Notes: generated by a model from the sequence alone, not told the origin. Positions 18,234-27,212 are shown, counted from the first letter of the stretch. The stretch: 64,000 nt of DNA from Pseudomonas sp. (GCA_007713455.1 VMRT01000016.1:124001-188000), one strand, 5' to 3'. Made by a program: numbers and translations.

Positions 18234-19847
18234 TCAGACGCTGCCAGGTTGGGAAGACAGGCCGCTCGGCTGCGCCGACGCCACCCGTGCTTCACGTACG
18301 TCCCGTTCGAAGTGATAACGACCGGTGTGCAGACTGCTCGGCCCAAGGCGGGCGAAGCGGATCATCAGGAACATCTCGATCACCAGCAGCAGGCTGTAGA
18401 AGGCCACCAGGGCGATCAGCGAGCCCCAGATATCGCCGGCCGCCAGCGTCGAGGTGGACAGATGGGTCGGCAGTACCTCGGCGATCGACCATGGCTGACG
18501 GCCATGCTCGGCGACGTACCAGCCGGTCTGCGCGGCGATCCACGGCAGCGGCAGGCTGAACAGCGCAAACTTCAGCAGCCAGGGCTTTGTCTCGGCATTG
18601 CGCTTGATCGATGCCCAGCTCGCCAGAGCAAACAGCAGCAACATCAGGAAGCCAGCGGCGACCATCACGCGGAAGGTCCAGAACAGGCTGAACACGTTGG
18701 GTATGGTGTCTAGCGCGGCGAGCTTGACCTGCTCCTCGCTGGCATCGACCACATCGGCGGTGTACTTCTTCAGCAACAGCCCGTAGCCCAAGTCCTGCTT
18801 GACCTCATTGAACGCGGCGATGGCTTCGGCCGACTTGTCGCCGCTACGCAGCACCTGCAGCCGCTCGTAGGCGAGCATGCCATTGCGGATGCGCAGCTCA
18901 TGCTCGGCGACCAGCTGCTTGATGCCCTTGATCTCCTCATCCAGCGAGCGCGTGGCGATCAGTCCCAGTGCGTAGGGGATCTTCACTTCGTAATCGGTGC
19001 GCATCTCCTGCTGATTGGGCAGGCCGAACAGGGTGAAGCCGGCCGGCGCCGGATGGGTGTCCCACTCGGCCTCGATGGCCGCCAGCTTGACCTTCTGCAC
19101 GTCACCAATCTCGTAGCCGGATTCGTCGCCAAGAATGATCACCGAGATCGTCGACGCCAGGCCGAACACCGCGGCGATGGCGAACGAACGGCGGGCAAAG
19201 CCCAGGTCGCGCTTCTTCAATAGATAGAAGGAAGAAATCGCCAGCACGAAGATCGCCCCGGTGACATAACCCGCGGACACGGTGTGGACGAACTTGACCT
19301 GCGCCACCGGGTTGAACAGCAGCGCGCCGAAGTCCACCAGCTCCATGCGCATGGTCTCGAAGTTGAACTCGGAGCCCACCGGGTTCTGCATCCAGCCGTT
19401 GGCGATGAGGATCCAGAGCGCCGAGAGATTCGAGCCCAGCGCCACCAGCCAGGTGACCGCCAGGTGCTGCACCTTGGAGAGCCGGTCCCAGCCGAAGAAG
19501 AACAGGCCGATGAAGGTGGACTCGAGGAAGAATGCCATCAGCCCCTCGATGGCCAGCGGCGCGCCGAAGATGTCACCGACGTAATGGCTGTAGTAGGCCC
19601 AGTTGGTGCCGAACTGGAATTCCATGGTCAGCCCGGTGGTGACGCCCAGGGCGAAGTTGATGCCGAACAGCTTGCCCCAGAACTTGGTCATGTCCTGATA
19701 GACCTGCTTGCCGGTCATCACGTAGACCGATTCCATGATAGCCAGCAGGAACGCCAGCCCCAGGGTCAACGGCACGAAGAGAAAGTGATACATCGCCGTC
19801 ATGGCGAACTGCAGGCGTGATAGATCGACAACGCTTTCCGAGATCAT
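18234..19847 (-). CDS. cydA: Cytochrome bd ubiquinol oxidase subunit I
   Basis: A 537-aa membrane subunit that binds the three haems and the quinol. The quinol-loop signature [16 protein letters not shown] is intact. The long Q-loop (about residues 240-390, charged) marks the E. coli-like L subfamily rather than the short-loop CioA type. Conserved N-terminal histidine ([14 protein letters not shown]) and GWMQNPVG are present. The ATG at 19845-19847 overlaps the cydP stop as ATGA, so the small protein and CydA are translationally coupled. Confidence 0.96.
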   Translation of the reverse strand: MISESVVDLSRLQFAMTAMYHFLFVPLTLGLAFLLAIMESVYVMTGKQVYQDMTKFWGKLFGINFALGVTTGLTMEFQFGTNWAYYSHYVGDIFGAPLAIEGLMAFFLESTFIGLFFFGWDRLSKVQHLAVTWLVALGSNLSALWILIANGWMQNPVGSEFNFETMRMELVDFGALLFNPVAQVKFVHTVSAGYVTGAIFVLAISSFYLLKKRDLGFARRSFAIAAVFGLASTISVIILGDESGYEIGDVQKVKLAAIEAEWDTHPAPAGFTLFGLPNQQEMRTDYEVKIPYALGLIATRSLDEEIKGIKQLVAEHELRIRNGMLAYERLQVLRSGDKSAEAIAAFNEVKQDLGYGLLLKKYTADVVDASEEQVKLAALDTIPNVFSLFWTFRVMVAAGFLMLLLFALASWASIKRNAETKPWLLKFALFSLPLPWIAAQTGWYVAEHGRQPWSIAEVLPTHLSTSTLAAGDIWGSLIALVAFYSLLLVIEMFLMIRFARLGPSSLHTGRYHFERDVREARVASAQPSGLSSQPGSV

Positions 19848-20023
19848 CTCGGCCCTCCCTCGGGGATCGAACCCCGCGAATCAAGCAAATGGTCGGCAAC
19901 GCGCACCGAACCGTTCTCGGGAATGCTGGGCGCATCGAACCAGACGTTTTTTATGATCATGAGGATCGCAACCTTGGCCAGCACTACCAGCACGACGTCT
20001 CGCCTGAGCGATGACTTGAACAT
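19844..20023 (-). CDS. cydP: CydP-type small membrane protein of the bd oxidase operon
   Basis: A 59-aa protein starting at the ATG at 20021-20023 with a consensus AAGGAGG ribosome site. It begins [17 protein letters not shown] and has one hydrophobic span ([15 protein letters not shown]). Small proteins with an N-terminal SLRRD motif before cydAB are annotated as putative cytochrome oxidase subunit CydP. The start within a longer open frame is set by the ribosome site. Its function is known only by association with the operon. Confidence 0.8.
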   Translation of the reverse strand: MFKSSLRRDVVLVVLAKVAILMIIKNVWFDAPSIPENGSVRVADHLLDSRGSIPEGGPR

Positions 20024-20345
20024 GCCTACCTCCTTGCGTGACCGCCCGAGCGCCTGGCGCTCCGGCAGCATGTTGCGATTGAAGGCCCCCTTGGGGTGGG
20101 GGCCGACATCCGGGCGCGACGCCTGGACTCAATCGCGGTACCCCGAACCACCCGTGGAAGCTGCTCTGGTTCGAGGCAGGCAAAGTGTCCGGCGCACCCC
20201 GCAAGCGGACAACTGCGACAGCCTGCCCCACCCACTCGCGGCAATCTGTGCCAGAGCGGCGCTGCGCTCCAAACAAGCAGTGACACCGGCGAGCGACACC
20301 GGGTCAGGCGCGACGCGATCGCCACGCTGCGGCGCTCTGTCGCAG
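20024..20345. other. Noncoding upstream region of cydP-cydABX
   Basis: This 322-base gap should contain the cyd promoter. A hairpin GGCCCCC / GGGGGCC is at about 20087-20107. I looked for an ANR/FNR box (TTGATnnnnATCAA) and saw no convincing match. The many open frames through it look like shadows of G+C-rich sequence. Confidence 0.5.
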
Positions 20346-20900
20346 TCATGGCACACGCAGCCAGCGGCGAAACCCGTTGCCGGCCGTGCTCGAGAGCGGG
20401 CTCCAGGCGAAGTCCCAGGGCGCCGGCGGCAGCTCCTCCGCCTCGGCGGCGAGCGGGCGGCCGCCCTGGCGCACCCGTGGCTTCCAGTCGAACACATGCT
20501 CGCTGTCGCCTCGCCAGCCGAGCACGATGCCGATTGCCGGGCTGTCATCGCTGGCGACCCAACGCGCTGCGGCGGCGAGCATCATGGCCTCGATATGCTC
20601 CGGCTCGACCAGCTCGCGGTAGTCGGAGGCCAGCAACCAGCGGCAGACGCCGAGGTGGAAGGTCCAGTCCAGCGCCAGCTGGCAGCCGTAGGCCCAGGTC
20701 ATGAACTGACGAAAGATCTCCAGTCCCTCTGGCGGGTCAAGCTTGAGCAGCCGCGGGCAGACATCGAACAGCGCATGCCAGTACGGCAGCAACTTGGCAT
20801 CCAGATGCACGAAGCTGCGGGCGTTGCTGGGGTAGTCGGGAAAAGGCAGCCGATAGCTCACGCGGCTATCGGCGCGGGTGAATCGTTCCATCATGGTCAT
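20346..20900 (-). CDS. Conserved hypothetical protein, 184 aa
   Basis: A soluble protein of 184 residues that I do not recognise. It is rich in tryptophan and aromatic residues (FMTWAYGCQLALDWTFHLGVCRWLLASDYREL) and mostly helical in character, with a proline-rich C-terminal third. No signal peptide or membrane span is apparent. Codon use matches neighbouring genes, so it is likely a real native gene. It stands alone between the cyd operon and a DUF2946-like gene. Confidence 0.65.
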   Translation of the reverse strand: MTMMERFTRADSRVSYRLPFPDYPSNARSFVHLDAKLLPYWHALFDVCPRLLKLDPPEGLEIFRQFMTWAYGCQLALDWTFHLGVCRWLLASDYRELVEPEHIEAMMLAAAARWVASDDSPAIGIVLGWRGDSEHVFDWKPRVRQGGRPLAAEAEELPPAPWDFAWSPLSSTAGNGFRRWLRVP

Positions 20901-21006
20901 GGTGAAATCCCCTGAATCGACTGGGCCGTCGGAAGGCTCCGACAGGTAGCCGTCTCGTCCGCTGCTACCGGGCGGAAGGACGGCGAATCACGTCAATCAG
21001 GAAATC

Positions 21007-21375
21007 TCAGGGCGCGCGCGGATTCAGTGCCGGCCAGTGGTGGCGCGGGCCATGACGCTCAATCGGCGGTAGCGGAGTCGCGCCTGTCGTGCGCCGCCCC
21101 AGCCAGGCCAAGGCGAACAGTGCGAAGATGGCGAGGAAAACCGAACTGCACAGCGGGCAGTCGAGGGCATGCTGCGACAGGTCATGTAAATCGGAGGGAA
21201 GCGCGCCGAGGCCTACGCCGCCATCATCGCCGGTGACGCAGAACGCGTCCTGCCCCATGGCCAGCCCGAAGCCCACATGGGTGGCGTGGTTCAGACTGCA
21301 GACAAATGCATTGAGCAGGATGCAGGTGAAGAGCACCCATACGATCTGCGCACGCTTGTCTTTGACGATGGTCAT
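21007..21375 (-). CDS. DUF2946-like small membrane protein
   Basis: A 122-aa protein with an N-terminal hydrophobic segment after MTIVKDKRAQIVWVL, a cysteine pair in a DCPLCSS motif, and a second hydrophobic segment after it. This arrangement is typical of the DUF2946 family of pseudomonads, often found near copper-related genes. No copper genes are visible here. Function is unknown. Confidence 0.72.
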   Translation of the reverse strand: MTIVKDKRAQIVWVLFTCILLNAFVCSLNHATHVGFGLAMGQDAFCVTGDDGGVGLGALPSDLHDLSQHALDCPLCSSVFLAIFALFALAWLGRRTTGATPLPPIERHGPRHHWPALNPRAP

Positions 21376-21433
21376 GTTTCGACTTTACACCGCACGCCTC
21401 TGGACGACCCTGCGCCAAACCGTCGCAGCGGCC

Positions 21434-22105
21434 TCAGTGGTTGACGGTGAACGCCAGCATCGCCGAGAGCTGACACAGCGGACGGCCACTCTCGCTCTGC
21501 CACTGATTGAACGCAGCCTGCACCGCAGCCTGGTCACGCTGGCTGCTCGGCACCTTGTCGACGATTTCCTGCGCCTTGAGCGCGGCTACTACGTCATTGC
21601 TGGGGACGAAGGTGTCCTTGCCGGCCATGCGCAACAGGCGCGGCGCCGACAGGCCACCGAGCTGGCTGCCGTGCCTGGTCAGGTAGCGCCACAGGCCGAC
21701 GATGTCGCTGCTCGGCCAATCGGCCAGCAGGTTGCCGAAGCTGCCACTTTCCTTGGCCACGTCGAGCACGAACTGCGCGTTGCGTGGCACGCTCTTGAGC
21801 TTGCCGAGATGACGGATCAGTCGGGTGTCCTGCATCAGTCGCTCGATGTGCTCGCCGCCCATCAGCACGACTTTCTCCGGGTCGAAACCGAAGAAGGCCT
21901 GCTCGAAGGCCGGCCACTTGGCATCCACCAGGCTGTGCTTGAGGCCGGCGCGGAAGATGCGCAGGCTGATCAGCGAGAGGTAGCGGTCATCCGAAACGCT
22001 GCGCAGTTGGTCGGCGCTGTGGGGCTGCGGCAAGCGGGCCTCCAATGCCGCGGCCGAGCCGAAGCGATTGAGACAATATTCGTGCAGCCATTTGTAGTCA
22101 TGCAT
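21434..22105 (-). CDS. Tag-family DNA-3-methyladenine glycosylase I-like protein, divergent
   Basis: A 223-aa protein matching the adenine glycosylase (Tag) family in the middle: SLISLRIFRAGLKHSLV, FDPEKV, the pattern IERLMQDTRLIRHLGKL and the following DVAKESGSFGNLLADWP. E. coli Tag uses a zinc site built from an N-terminal cysteine, a histidine and a C-terminal HxxxC. I see no equivalent of those residues here, so it is a zinc-less branch or has another role. The ATG at 22103-22105 is chosen because codons upstream read through a repeat-bearing noncoding region. Confidence 0.75.
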   Translation of the reverse strand: MHDYKWLHEYCLNRFGSAAALEARLPQPHSADQLRSVSDDRYLSLISLRIFRAGLKHSLVDAKWPAFEQAFFGFDPEKVVLMGGEHIERLMQDTRLIRHLGKLKSVPRNAQFVLDVAKESGSFGNLLADWPSSDIVGLWRYLTRHGSQLGGLSAPRLLRMAGKDTFVPSNDVVAALKAQEIVDKVPSSQRDQAAVQAAFNQWQSESGRPLCQLSAMLAFTVNH

Positions 22106-22412
22106 GGTTCGGATCCGATGGTGACGGCAGCGGCACAGGGTGCCGATGACGAGCCGGCCTCGCAAGTCCGCCGCCGACGACGCGGCAGAGCGGCAGCGGT
22201 CGGGTGGCGTTCGCGCAGGCTGGTCTGGACGAATATTCGCGGGCAAGCCCGCTTCCGCTGTGAAGCCGGCGCAAGCCGGGTGGCACCGCTTGGTACGCGT
22301 CCCATTGCCCTGACACCAGGCGCAGACGGTGGACAAGCTTCACGTTGTCCACCCTACGAGCAGAACGTCGTTTGCATGCGAGCCGGCTCAGACGTGCAGC
22401 GGGCTCCCGGTA
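22106..22412. other. Intergenic region with REP-like palindromes
   Basis: No gene is supported in these 307 bases. They contain a short REP-like palindrome GCGGGCAAGCCCGC (22239-22252), then CCGGC/GCCGG (around 22266-22279), and the GTGGA-type inverted repeat described separately. The region lies downstream of the DAHP synthase and upstream of the Tag-like gene, both on the minus strand. Confidence 0.6.
22328..22353. repeat. Short GTGGA-type inverted repeat
   Basis: Arms ggtggacaa (22328-22336) and ttgtccacc (22345-22353) are perfect complements with an 8-base loop. They share the GGTGGA/TCCACC core with the longer element at 8513-8580. Confidence 0.65.
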
Positions 22413-23489
22413 TCAGCCGCGCAGCCGCCGCGCAGCCTGACGCACCATCTGCTCGGTCGCCGTCCAACCCAGGCAGCCGTCGGTGATCGACACGCCGTAG
22501 CGCAGCTCGCCGGACAGCGGCTGGCAACCATCGAGCAGATGGCTCTCCAGCATGACGCCACGCAGACTCATGTCGCCAGCCAGGCGCTGCTCGATCACCG
22601 ACTCCAGCACCGCGGGCTGGCGCAGTGGGTCCTTGCCACTGTTGGCGTGGCTGCAATCGACCATGATGCGCGGAGCGATCCCCTGCTTTTCCAGCGCGCG
22701 ACGGGCAGCAGCGACACTGGCCGCGTCGTAGTTGGGTGCGCCGTGGCCGCCGCGCAGGACCAGATGGGTATCCGGATTACCGCGCGTGTGCAGCAGTGCC
22801 GGATGGCCGAGATCGTCGATGCCGAAGTGCTGGTGGGGGTGCTCTGCCGAACGCATGGCATCGCAGGCGATCCCCAGGCCGCCGTCGGTACCGTTCTTGA
22901 AGCCCACCGGCAGGTCCAGCCCGCTGACCAGCTCGCGATGGATCTGCGACTCGCTGGTGCGCGCGCCAATCGCGGCCCAGCCCAGCAGATCGTCGAAGTA
23001 CCCGGCAGCCAGTGGCTGCAGCAGTTCGGTGGCGATCGGCAGACCGGTTTCGAGAATATCCAGCATCAGGCGGCGCGACAGGTGCAGCCCCTCGGCCATG
23101 TTGCCGCTGCCGTCCAGATGCGGGTCGTAGACGAGGCCTTTCCAGCCGACGGTGGTACGCGGTTTTTCCACATAGGCGCGCATCACCAGCAGCAGCTGAT
23201 CGCTGACGTCAGGCGTAAGCGCGCTGAGACGCTCGGCGTACTCGAGCGCGGCGACAGGATCGTGCAGGGAACAGGGCCCGACGACGACCAGCAGGCGCGC
23301 ATCACGACCGTCGAGCACGGCGCCGATGGCGTTGCGGTCGTTATGGATGCGTGCGGCAAGGGCGTCGTTCAAGGGCAGACGCTGGCGCAATACCGCCGGG
23401 CTGGGCAGCGGCTGCGCGCTGCGGCGGGCGACGCTGGCTTCGGCGGTGGTGACGGGTTGTTGGGCAAGTACGGTGGCGGATGCATTCAT
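22413..23489 (-). CDS. aroF: 3-Deoxy-7-phosphoheptulonate (DAHP) synthase, AroFGH type
   Basis: A 358-aa class I DAHP synthase that condenses PEP and erythrose-4-phosphate, the first step of the shikimate pathway. Motifs include LLVVVGPCSLHDP, VMRAYVEKPRTTVGWKGL, the GARTSESQIHRELVSGL loop, VGFKNGTDG and MVDCSHANSGKD. Length matches the feedback-regulated E. coli isozymes. The sensitivity type (Tyr, Trp or Phe) cannot be fixed by eye, so the symbol is generic. Upstream are two aromatic-rich small ORFs separated by a strong terminator, showing attenuation control. A GAAGGA ribosome site precedes the ATG. Confidence 0.94.
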   Translation of the reverse strand: MNASATVLAQQPVTTAEASVARRSAQPLPSPAVLRQRLPLNDALAARIHNDRNAIGAVLDGRDARLLVVVGPCSLHDPVAALEYAERLSALTPDVSDQLLLVMRAYVEKPRTTVGWKGLVYDPHLDGSGNMAEGLHLSRRLMLDILETGLPIATELLQPLAAGYFDDLLGWAAIGARTSESQIHRELVSGLDLPVGFKNGTDGGLGIACDAMRSAEHPHQHFGIDDLGHPALLHTRGNPDTHLVLRGGHGAPNYDAASVAAARRALEKQGIAPRIMVDCSHANSGKDPLRQPAVLESVIEQRLAGDMSLRGVMLESHLLDGCQPLSGELRYGVSITDGCLGWTATEQMVRQAARRLRG

Positions 23490-23533
23490 GATCTGGCGGT
23501 TCCTTCTGCCGGCGCGGGTGGTCCGCGGCGGCG

Positions 23534-23629
23534 CTAGTCGGGTGTTCGTTCGCGTGCTTTGTGTTCGGCGTCGAAGCGGCTAAATCGCCAGTCGTAGCGG
23601 TAATAACGGTCGGTGCGGTAAGTGGTCAT
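23534..23629 (-). CDS. Second aromatic-rich small ORF (31 aa) between attenuator and DAHP synthase
   Basis: A 31-codon ORF with ATG at 23627-23629 and a good GAGG ribosome site 8 bases upstream. Its first 19 residues hold four Tyr, one Trp and two Phe (MTTYRTDRYYRYDWRF, then SRF), and the rest is charged. It lies after the terminator and 44 bases before aroF. It could be a second leader acting on translation of aroF, or a small functional protein. Its composition relative to length makes chance unlikely. Confidence 0.7.
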   Translation of the reverse strand: MTTYRTDRYYRYDWRFSRFDAEHKARERTPD

Positions 23630-23666
23630 GGCGTGTTCCTCGTTGCGTTGGGCCATCGAGTGGCCG

Positions 23667-23704
23667 AAAAAACAAAAACCCCCGGTCGGGTGGCCGACCG
23701 GGGG
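23667..23704 (-). terminator. Attenuator terminator upstream of the DAHP synthase
   Basis: On the minus strand an 11-bp perfect stem (CCCCCGGTCGG, 23679-23689, with CCGACCGGGGG, 23694-23704) and a 4-base loop are followed by a TTTTTGTTTTTT tract (23678-23667). It lies 52 bases after the stop of an aromatic-rich leader peptide and upstream of aroF on the same strand. This is the organisation of a transcription attenuator. Confidence 0.92.
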
Positions 23705-23755
23705 TTCGAAAAATGCTCTGGTGGCGACCCTGCTTGCTAGGGCGCCTGTGGGGTA

Positions 23756-23884
23756 TCAGGCGCGCCTGTGGCTAAACCAATACCCAAAGTAATAACCAGC
23801 GGCTGCAACCTGCTGCCCACGAGCGAACACGGCGCGAATGGCACCGGCATCGACAACGTTCAGGGCTACAGGGTTCAGTGACAT
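23756..23884 (-). CDS. Aromatic-rich leader peptide of the DAHP synthase attenuator
   Basis: A 42-aa ORF with ATG at 23882-23884 and GGAG ribosome site. Near the C-terminus it carries the run GYYFGYWF: three Tyr, two Phe and one Trp in eight residues. It is followed by a short hairpin (GGCGCCCT...AGGGTCGCC) and then the strong terminator. Ribosome stalling at uncharged aromatic tRNAs would be expected to favour an antiterminated structure and allow aroF transcription. The peptide and terminator are seen directly; the switching is inferred from the trp/phe leader paradigm. Confidence 0.88.
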   Translation of the reverse strand: MSLNPVALNVVDAGAIRAVFARGQQVAAAGYYFGYWFSHRRA

Positions 23885-23982
23885 GCTGATCTCCAGAAGA
23901 TGACCGAACCATACTCTGCCGGGACTGCGGCTTTCAACCGGCACGGCAAAAGAAAGTGGCTGGCTCGGCCGGGTGTGCCCGA

Positions 23983-24807
23983 TTACAGGCTCATCACATC
24001 GACGAAGCGCGGCGTGGCGCTGTCGTCGATACGCAGGCTCTTGAAATCGAACAGGTTGCGGTCGGCCAGCTGCGAAGGCACCACGTTCTGCAGCGCGCGG
24101 AACATGATCTCGGTGCGCCCTGGCGACTTGCGCTCCCACTCCTGCAGCATTTCCTTGACCACCTGGCGCTGCAGATTTTCCTGCGAACCACAGAGGTTGC
24201 ACGGGATGATCGGAAATTCCTTCATCTGCGAGTACGCCTCGATGTCCGCCTCGTTGCAGTAGGCCAGCGGGCGAATCACCACGTTGCGTCCATCGTCGGA
24301 GAGCAGCTTGGGCGGCATGGCCTTCAGCGTGCCGCCATAGAACATGTTGAGGAAGAAGGTCTCCAGGATGTCGTCGCGATGATGCCCGAGCGCCATCTTG
24401 GTCGCGCCGATCTCGTCGGCGAAGGTGTACAGCGTGCCGCGGCGCAGACGAGAGCACAGCGAGCAGGTGGTCTTGCCTTCCGGAATCTTCTCCTTCACCA
24501 CCGAGTAGGTGTCCTTCTCGATGATGTGGTACTCGACGCCGATGGACTTCAGGTATTCGGGAAGGACGTGCTCGGGAAAGCCGGGCTGCTTCTGGTCCAT
24601 GTTCACGGCAACGATCTCGAACTTGATCGGCGCGACCTTCTGCAGATAGAGCAGCACATCGAGCATGGTGTAGCTGTCCTTGCCGCCGGACAGGCAGACC
24701 ATGACCTTGTCGCCGTCCTCGATCATGTTGAAGTCGGTGACGGCCTCGCCGGCCAGGCGGCGCAGGCGCTTCTGCAGTTTGTTCTGGTTGACCGAGAGGT
24801 TGCCCAT
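23983..24807 (-). CDS. ttcA: tRNA 2-thiocytidine(32) synthetase TtcA
   Basis: A 274-aa iron-sulfur enzyme that thiolates cytidine 32 in certain tRNAs. It has the ATP pyrophosphatase PP-loop [13 protein letters not shown] (about residues 37-49), and the cysteine pairs CSLC and CNLC, which with a cysteine elsewhere hold the [4Fe-4S] cluster. The [16 protein letters not shown] segment is characteristic. It lies about 100 bases upstream of the aromatic leader peptide on the same strand, but no coupling is evident. Confidence 0.95.
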   Translation of the reverse strand: MGNLSVNQNKLQKRLRRLAGEAVTDFNMIEDGDKVMVCLSGGKDSYTMLDVLLYLQKVAPIKFEIVAVNMDQKQPGFPEHVLPEYLKSIGVEYHIIEKDTYSVVKEKIPEGKTTCSLCSRLRRGTLYTFADEIGATKMALGHHRDDILETFFLNMFYGGTLKAMPPKLLSDDGRNVVIRPLAYCNEADIEAYSQMKEFPIIPCNLCGSQENLQRQVVKEMLQEWERKSPGRTEIMFRALQNVVPSQLADRNLFDFKSLRIDDSATPRFVDVMSL

Positions 24808-24941
24808 GTCAGGTGTCCGGCTGAGATGCGAAAGGCGCGCATTTTACGCGCAAAGCAAGCCTGACCGCAGCCCGTTCGCCGCCTGCTCCGATGTGAACCA
24901 GCACTGAATGAACACCCGCAGTGCTGTGCTAGTCTCGCCCG

Positions 24942-25535
24942 ATGGACGACCTCTCCCCCGCACTGGATCTGCCAGACCACCTGCTCGTACTGCTGCAGGA
25001 AAAACCCGAAGGCTGCAGCGAGTACGAGCTGATTCAACAGCTCAAGCGCCGGCATAGCACGCATGTGCCCAACCTGCCGCTGACAGACAAGCTGGTGCTG
25101 TTCCGCACGCATTTTCTGGTGTTCAACGCGCTTTATCTGCTGCGCGACCGACTCTGGGCCGAGGGCAGCGGCCATCTGCAGATCAGCCCCTTGCACGTCC
25201 AGTTGCTGCCATATGCCGGCGCCAACGCCGGCCTCGCCGAGCAGGACGCCCTGCGCGCGTATTACCTGGATCTCTCCAACTTGCGGGATACCGACGAAGA
25301 CGATGTCGAACGCCTGCTGGCGAGCTTCTGGACGCGCATGCAGGGCAGCGACGAGAAACGCGCGGCACTCGAACTGTTCGAACTGGACCGCGCCTCACAG
25401 CCCCTCACCCTGGAGCTGATCAAGCGCCGCTACCGTCAGCTGGTCGGCCTGCACCATCCGGATCGGGGTGGCAGTACGCAGCGCCTGCAGTCAATCAATC
25501 TGGCGATGGAAATACTCGAGCGCTATTACCGCTGA
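24942..25535 (+). CDS. DnaJ-related protein with C-terminal J-domain
   Basis: A 197-aa protein. The N-terminal about 130 residues fit the DnaJ-related domain found in gammaproteobacteria (LPDHLLVLLQEKP..EYELIQQLKR, LFRTHFLVFNALYLLRD). The C-terminal about 60 residues are a J-domain with the essential HPD (LVGLHHPDRGGS). It should stimulate a DnaK-type ATPase. It is divergent from ttcA. Confidence 0.9.
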   Translation: MDDLSPALDLPDHLLVLLQEKPEGCSEYELIQQLKRRHSTHVPNLPLTDKLVLFRTHFLVFNALYLLRDRLWAEGSGHLQISPLHVQLLPYAGANAGLAEQDALRAYYLDLSNLRDTDEDDVERLLASFWTRMQGSDEKRAALELFELDRASQPLTLELIKRRYRQLVGLHHPDRGGSTQRLQSINLAMEILERYYR

Positions 25536-25673
25536 CGACATAGCTTCGAAACGCTCTAACCCCGCCGATGCATTGCCGATTGGCATTTCTATACTGCGAC
25601 GTAAGGTCGCACGCGCCGTCCTCGATGACGACCGCCAGGCGAGGCGACCTCCATAAACTGAGGAGACGCTGGC

Positions 25674-26273
25674 ATGATCAATCACGTTTGGGGTTTGTTC
25701 ACCCACCCCGGTCAGGAGTGGAACGAAATCCGCGGCGAGGAAGAAACCGTCAGCCACATGTACCTCACGCATGTGCTGCTGCTCGCTGCGATACCGGCGG
25801 TATCGGCCTACATCGGCGCGACCCAGGTGGGCTGGAGCATCGGCGGTGGAGAGCCGGTCAAGCTGACCCAGGCCAGTTGCATGCAGCTGGCGATACTTTC
25901 CTACTTCGCCATGCTGGCCGGCGTCGCCGTGATGGGCGGCTTCATTCACTGGATGGCACGTACCTACGACGCTACCCCAACCCTTACCCAATGCATCGTT
26001 TTCGCCGCCTATACCGCAACGCCGCTGTTCATCGGCGGGCTGGCGGGTCTCTATCCGCACCTATGGCTCGGCATGCTGGTGGGGACCGCGGCAGTCTGCT
26101 ACACGGCCTATCTGCTCTACGTGGGGCTGCCCAAGTTCATGAACATCCACGAAGACGAGGGATTCATGTTCTCCAGTTCGGTACTTGCGGTCGGCCTCGT
26201 AGTGCTGGTCGCGATCATCGCCCTGTCGGTCATAACCTGGGGCATGGGCATCGGCCCGGTCTACGTCCGTTAG
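25674..26273 (+). CDS. Yip1-family membrane protein, first paralog
   Basis: A 199-aa inner-membrane protein with five or so spans and the N-terminal signature of bacterial Yip1-domain proteins (MINHVWGLFTHPGQEWNEIRGEE). Function is unknown. A related gene lies immediately downstream in the same direction. A GGAG ribosome site is present upstream and a terminator follows. Confidence 0.85.
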   Translation: MINHVWGLFTHPGQEWNEIRGEEETVSHMYLTHVLLLAAIPAVSAYIGATQVGWSIGGGEPVKLTQASCMQLAILSYFAMLAGVAVMGGFIHWMARTYDATPTLTQCIVFAAYTATPLFIGGLAGLYPHLWLGMLVGTAAVCYTAYLLYVGLPKFMNIHEDEGFMFSSSVLAVGLVVLVAIIALSVITWGMGIGPVYVR

Positions 26274-26288
26274 CCCAATCCTCACCTC

Positions 26289-26314
26289 AAAAGGCCGCCT
26301 GTGGGCGGCCTTTT
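26289..26314 (+). terminator. Rho-independent terminator
   Basis: Stem GGCCGCC (26293-26299) / GGCGGCC (26304-26310) with flanking A and T runs (AAAA before, TTTT after) follows the first Yip1-like gene by about 16 bases. Confidence 0.88.
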
Positions 26315-26449
26315 CGTATGCCCGCGCATCATCCCACGAAGAATCGTCTGGACTTATAAGGGAAACCCTCACCGCATCTGCCGTTCTAAAGCGATAACGC
26401 CGCTGCAACAGCATTCCTGAGCGGCCCTCAAGGCAGACGGAGACTCGGT

Positions 26450-27151
26450 ATGATCCCGCACTTTGTAACATTGCTCACCCGCCCGGATCGGGCGTGGGCG
26501 GACATTCGCCGCGATGAAGAAAAGAACAGCTCCAACTACCTTGTCCATCTGCTGCTCTGGGCATTGCTGCCAGCGGTTTGCATGTTCATCGGCACGCGCT
26601 ATGTGGGTTGGAGCCTGGTCGAAGCCGAACGGATCTGGCTCGATACCCGCAGTGCCTTCCAGCTCAGCGCGCTGATCTACATCACCATCGTCGCCGGCAC
26701 CTTCATCATGGGGTTCTTCCTGCGCTGGATGTCGCGCTCCTTCGATGCACGCCCGACTTTCAATCAATGCGTGGGCTTCATCGCCTATGTCATTACACCT
26801 TTCTTCCTGGCCGGACTGGGTGCGCTCTACCCGTCGCGCTGGCTGGCCATCCTGGTTCTGGTGGCGGCCGGGGCATACTCGACCTATCTGCTGTTCGTCG
26901 GCCTGCCGACGTTCATGCGCATCAGTAACCGCAACACCTTTCTTTACGGCGCCTGCACCTGGGGCGTCGGTCTGCTGGTGCTGGTGAACCTGAAGGTGCC
27001 GATGATCCTATTCTGGATGCTCGCACTCGACCCGACCTACGAGCGCGATACCCCACAGAACCAGAGCTATGGCTTCGAGGAGAATCGCCCGCAGGAAGAA
27101 CCGGGCGGTTTGGAAAACGAACGGCGCTTCAACGAACGGCCGAACGAGTGA
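26450..27151 (+). CDS. Yip1-family membrane protein, second paralog
   Basis: A 233-aa paralog of the preceding gene: MIPHFVTLLTRPDRAWADIRRDEEK aligns with its N-terminus, and the segments around RWMSRSFDARPTFNQCVGF and YSTYLLFVGLPTFM align with its middle. It adds a hydrophilic, proline- and glutamate-rich C-terminal tail of about 35 residues. It has about five membrane spans. The pair looks like a tandem duplication, now separately transcribed given the terminator between them. Confidence 0.85.
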   Translation: MIPHFVTLLTRPDRAWADIRRDEEKNSSNYLVHLLLWALLPAVCMFIGTRYVGWSLVEAERIWLDTRSAFQLSALIYITIVAGTFIMGFFLRWMSRSFDARPTFNQCVGFIAYVITPFFLAGLGALYPSRWLAILVLVAAGAYSTYLLFVGLPTFMRISNRNTFLYGACTWGVGLLVLVNLKVPMILFWMLALDPTYERDTPQNQSYGFEENRPQEEPGGLENERRFNERPNE

Positions 27152-27212
27152 CCAACGAAGCTGTTCGGCCAGAATCGGTTTGGCATAATGCGGCGCTTGC
27201 AGGAGTACCCCA

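Noticed and set aside
20024..20345. ANR/FNR box upstream of the bd oxidase operon
   Set aside because: Expected for oxygen control, but no sequence close to TTGATnnnnATCAA was found. The same search before napE also failed.
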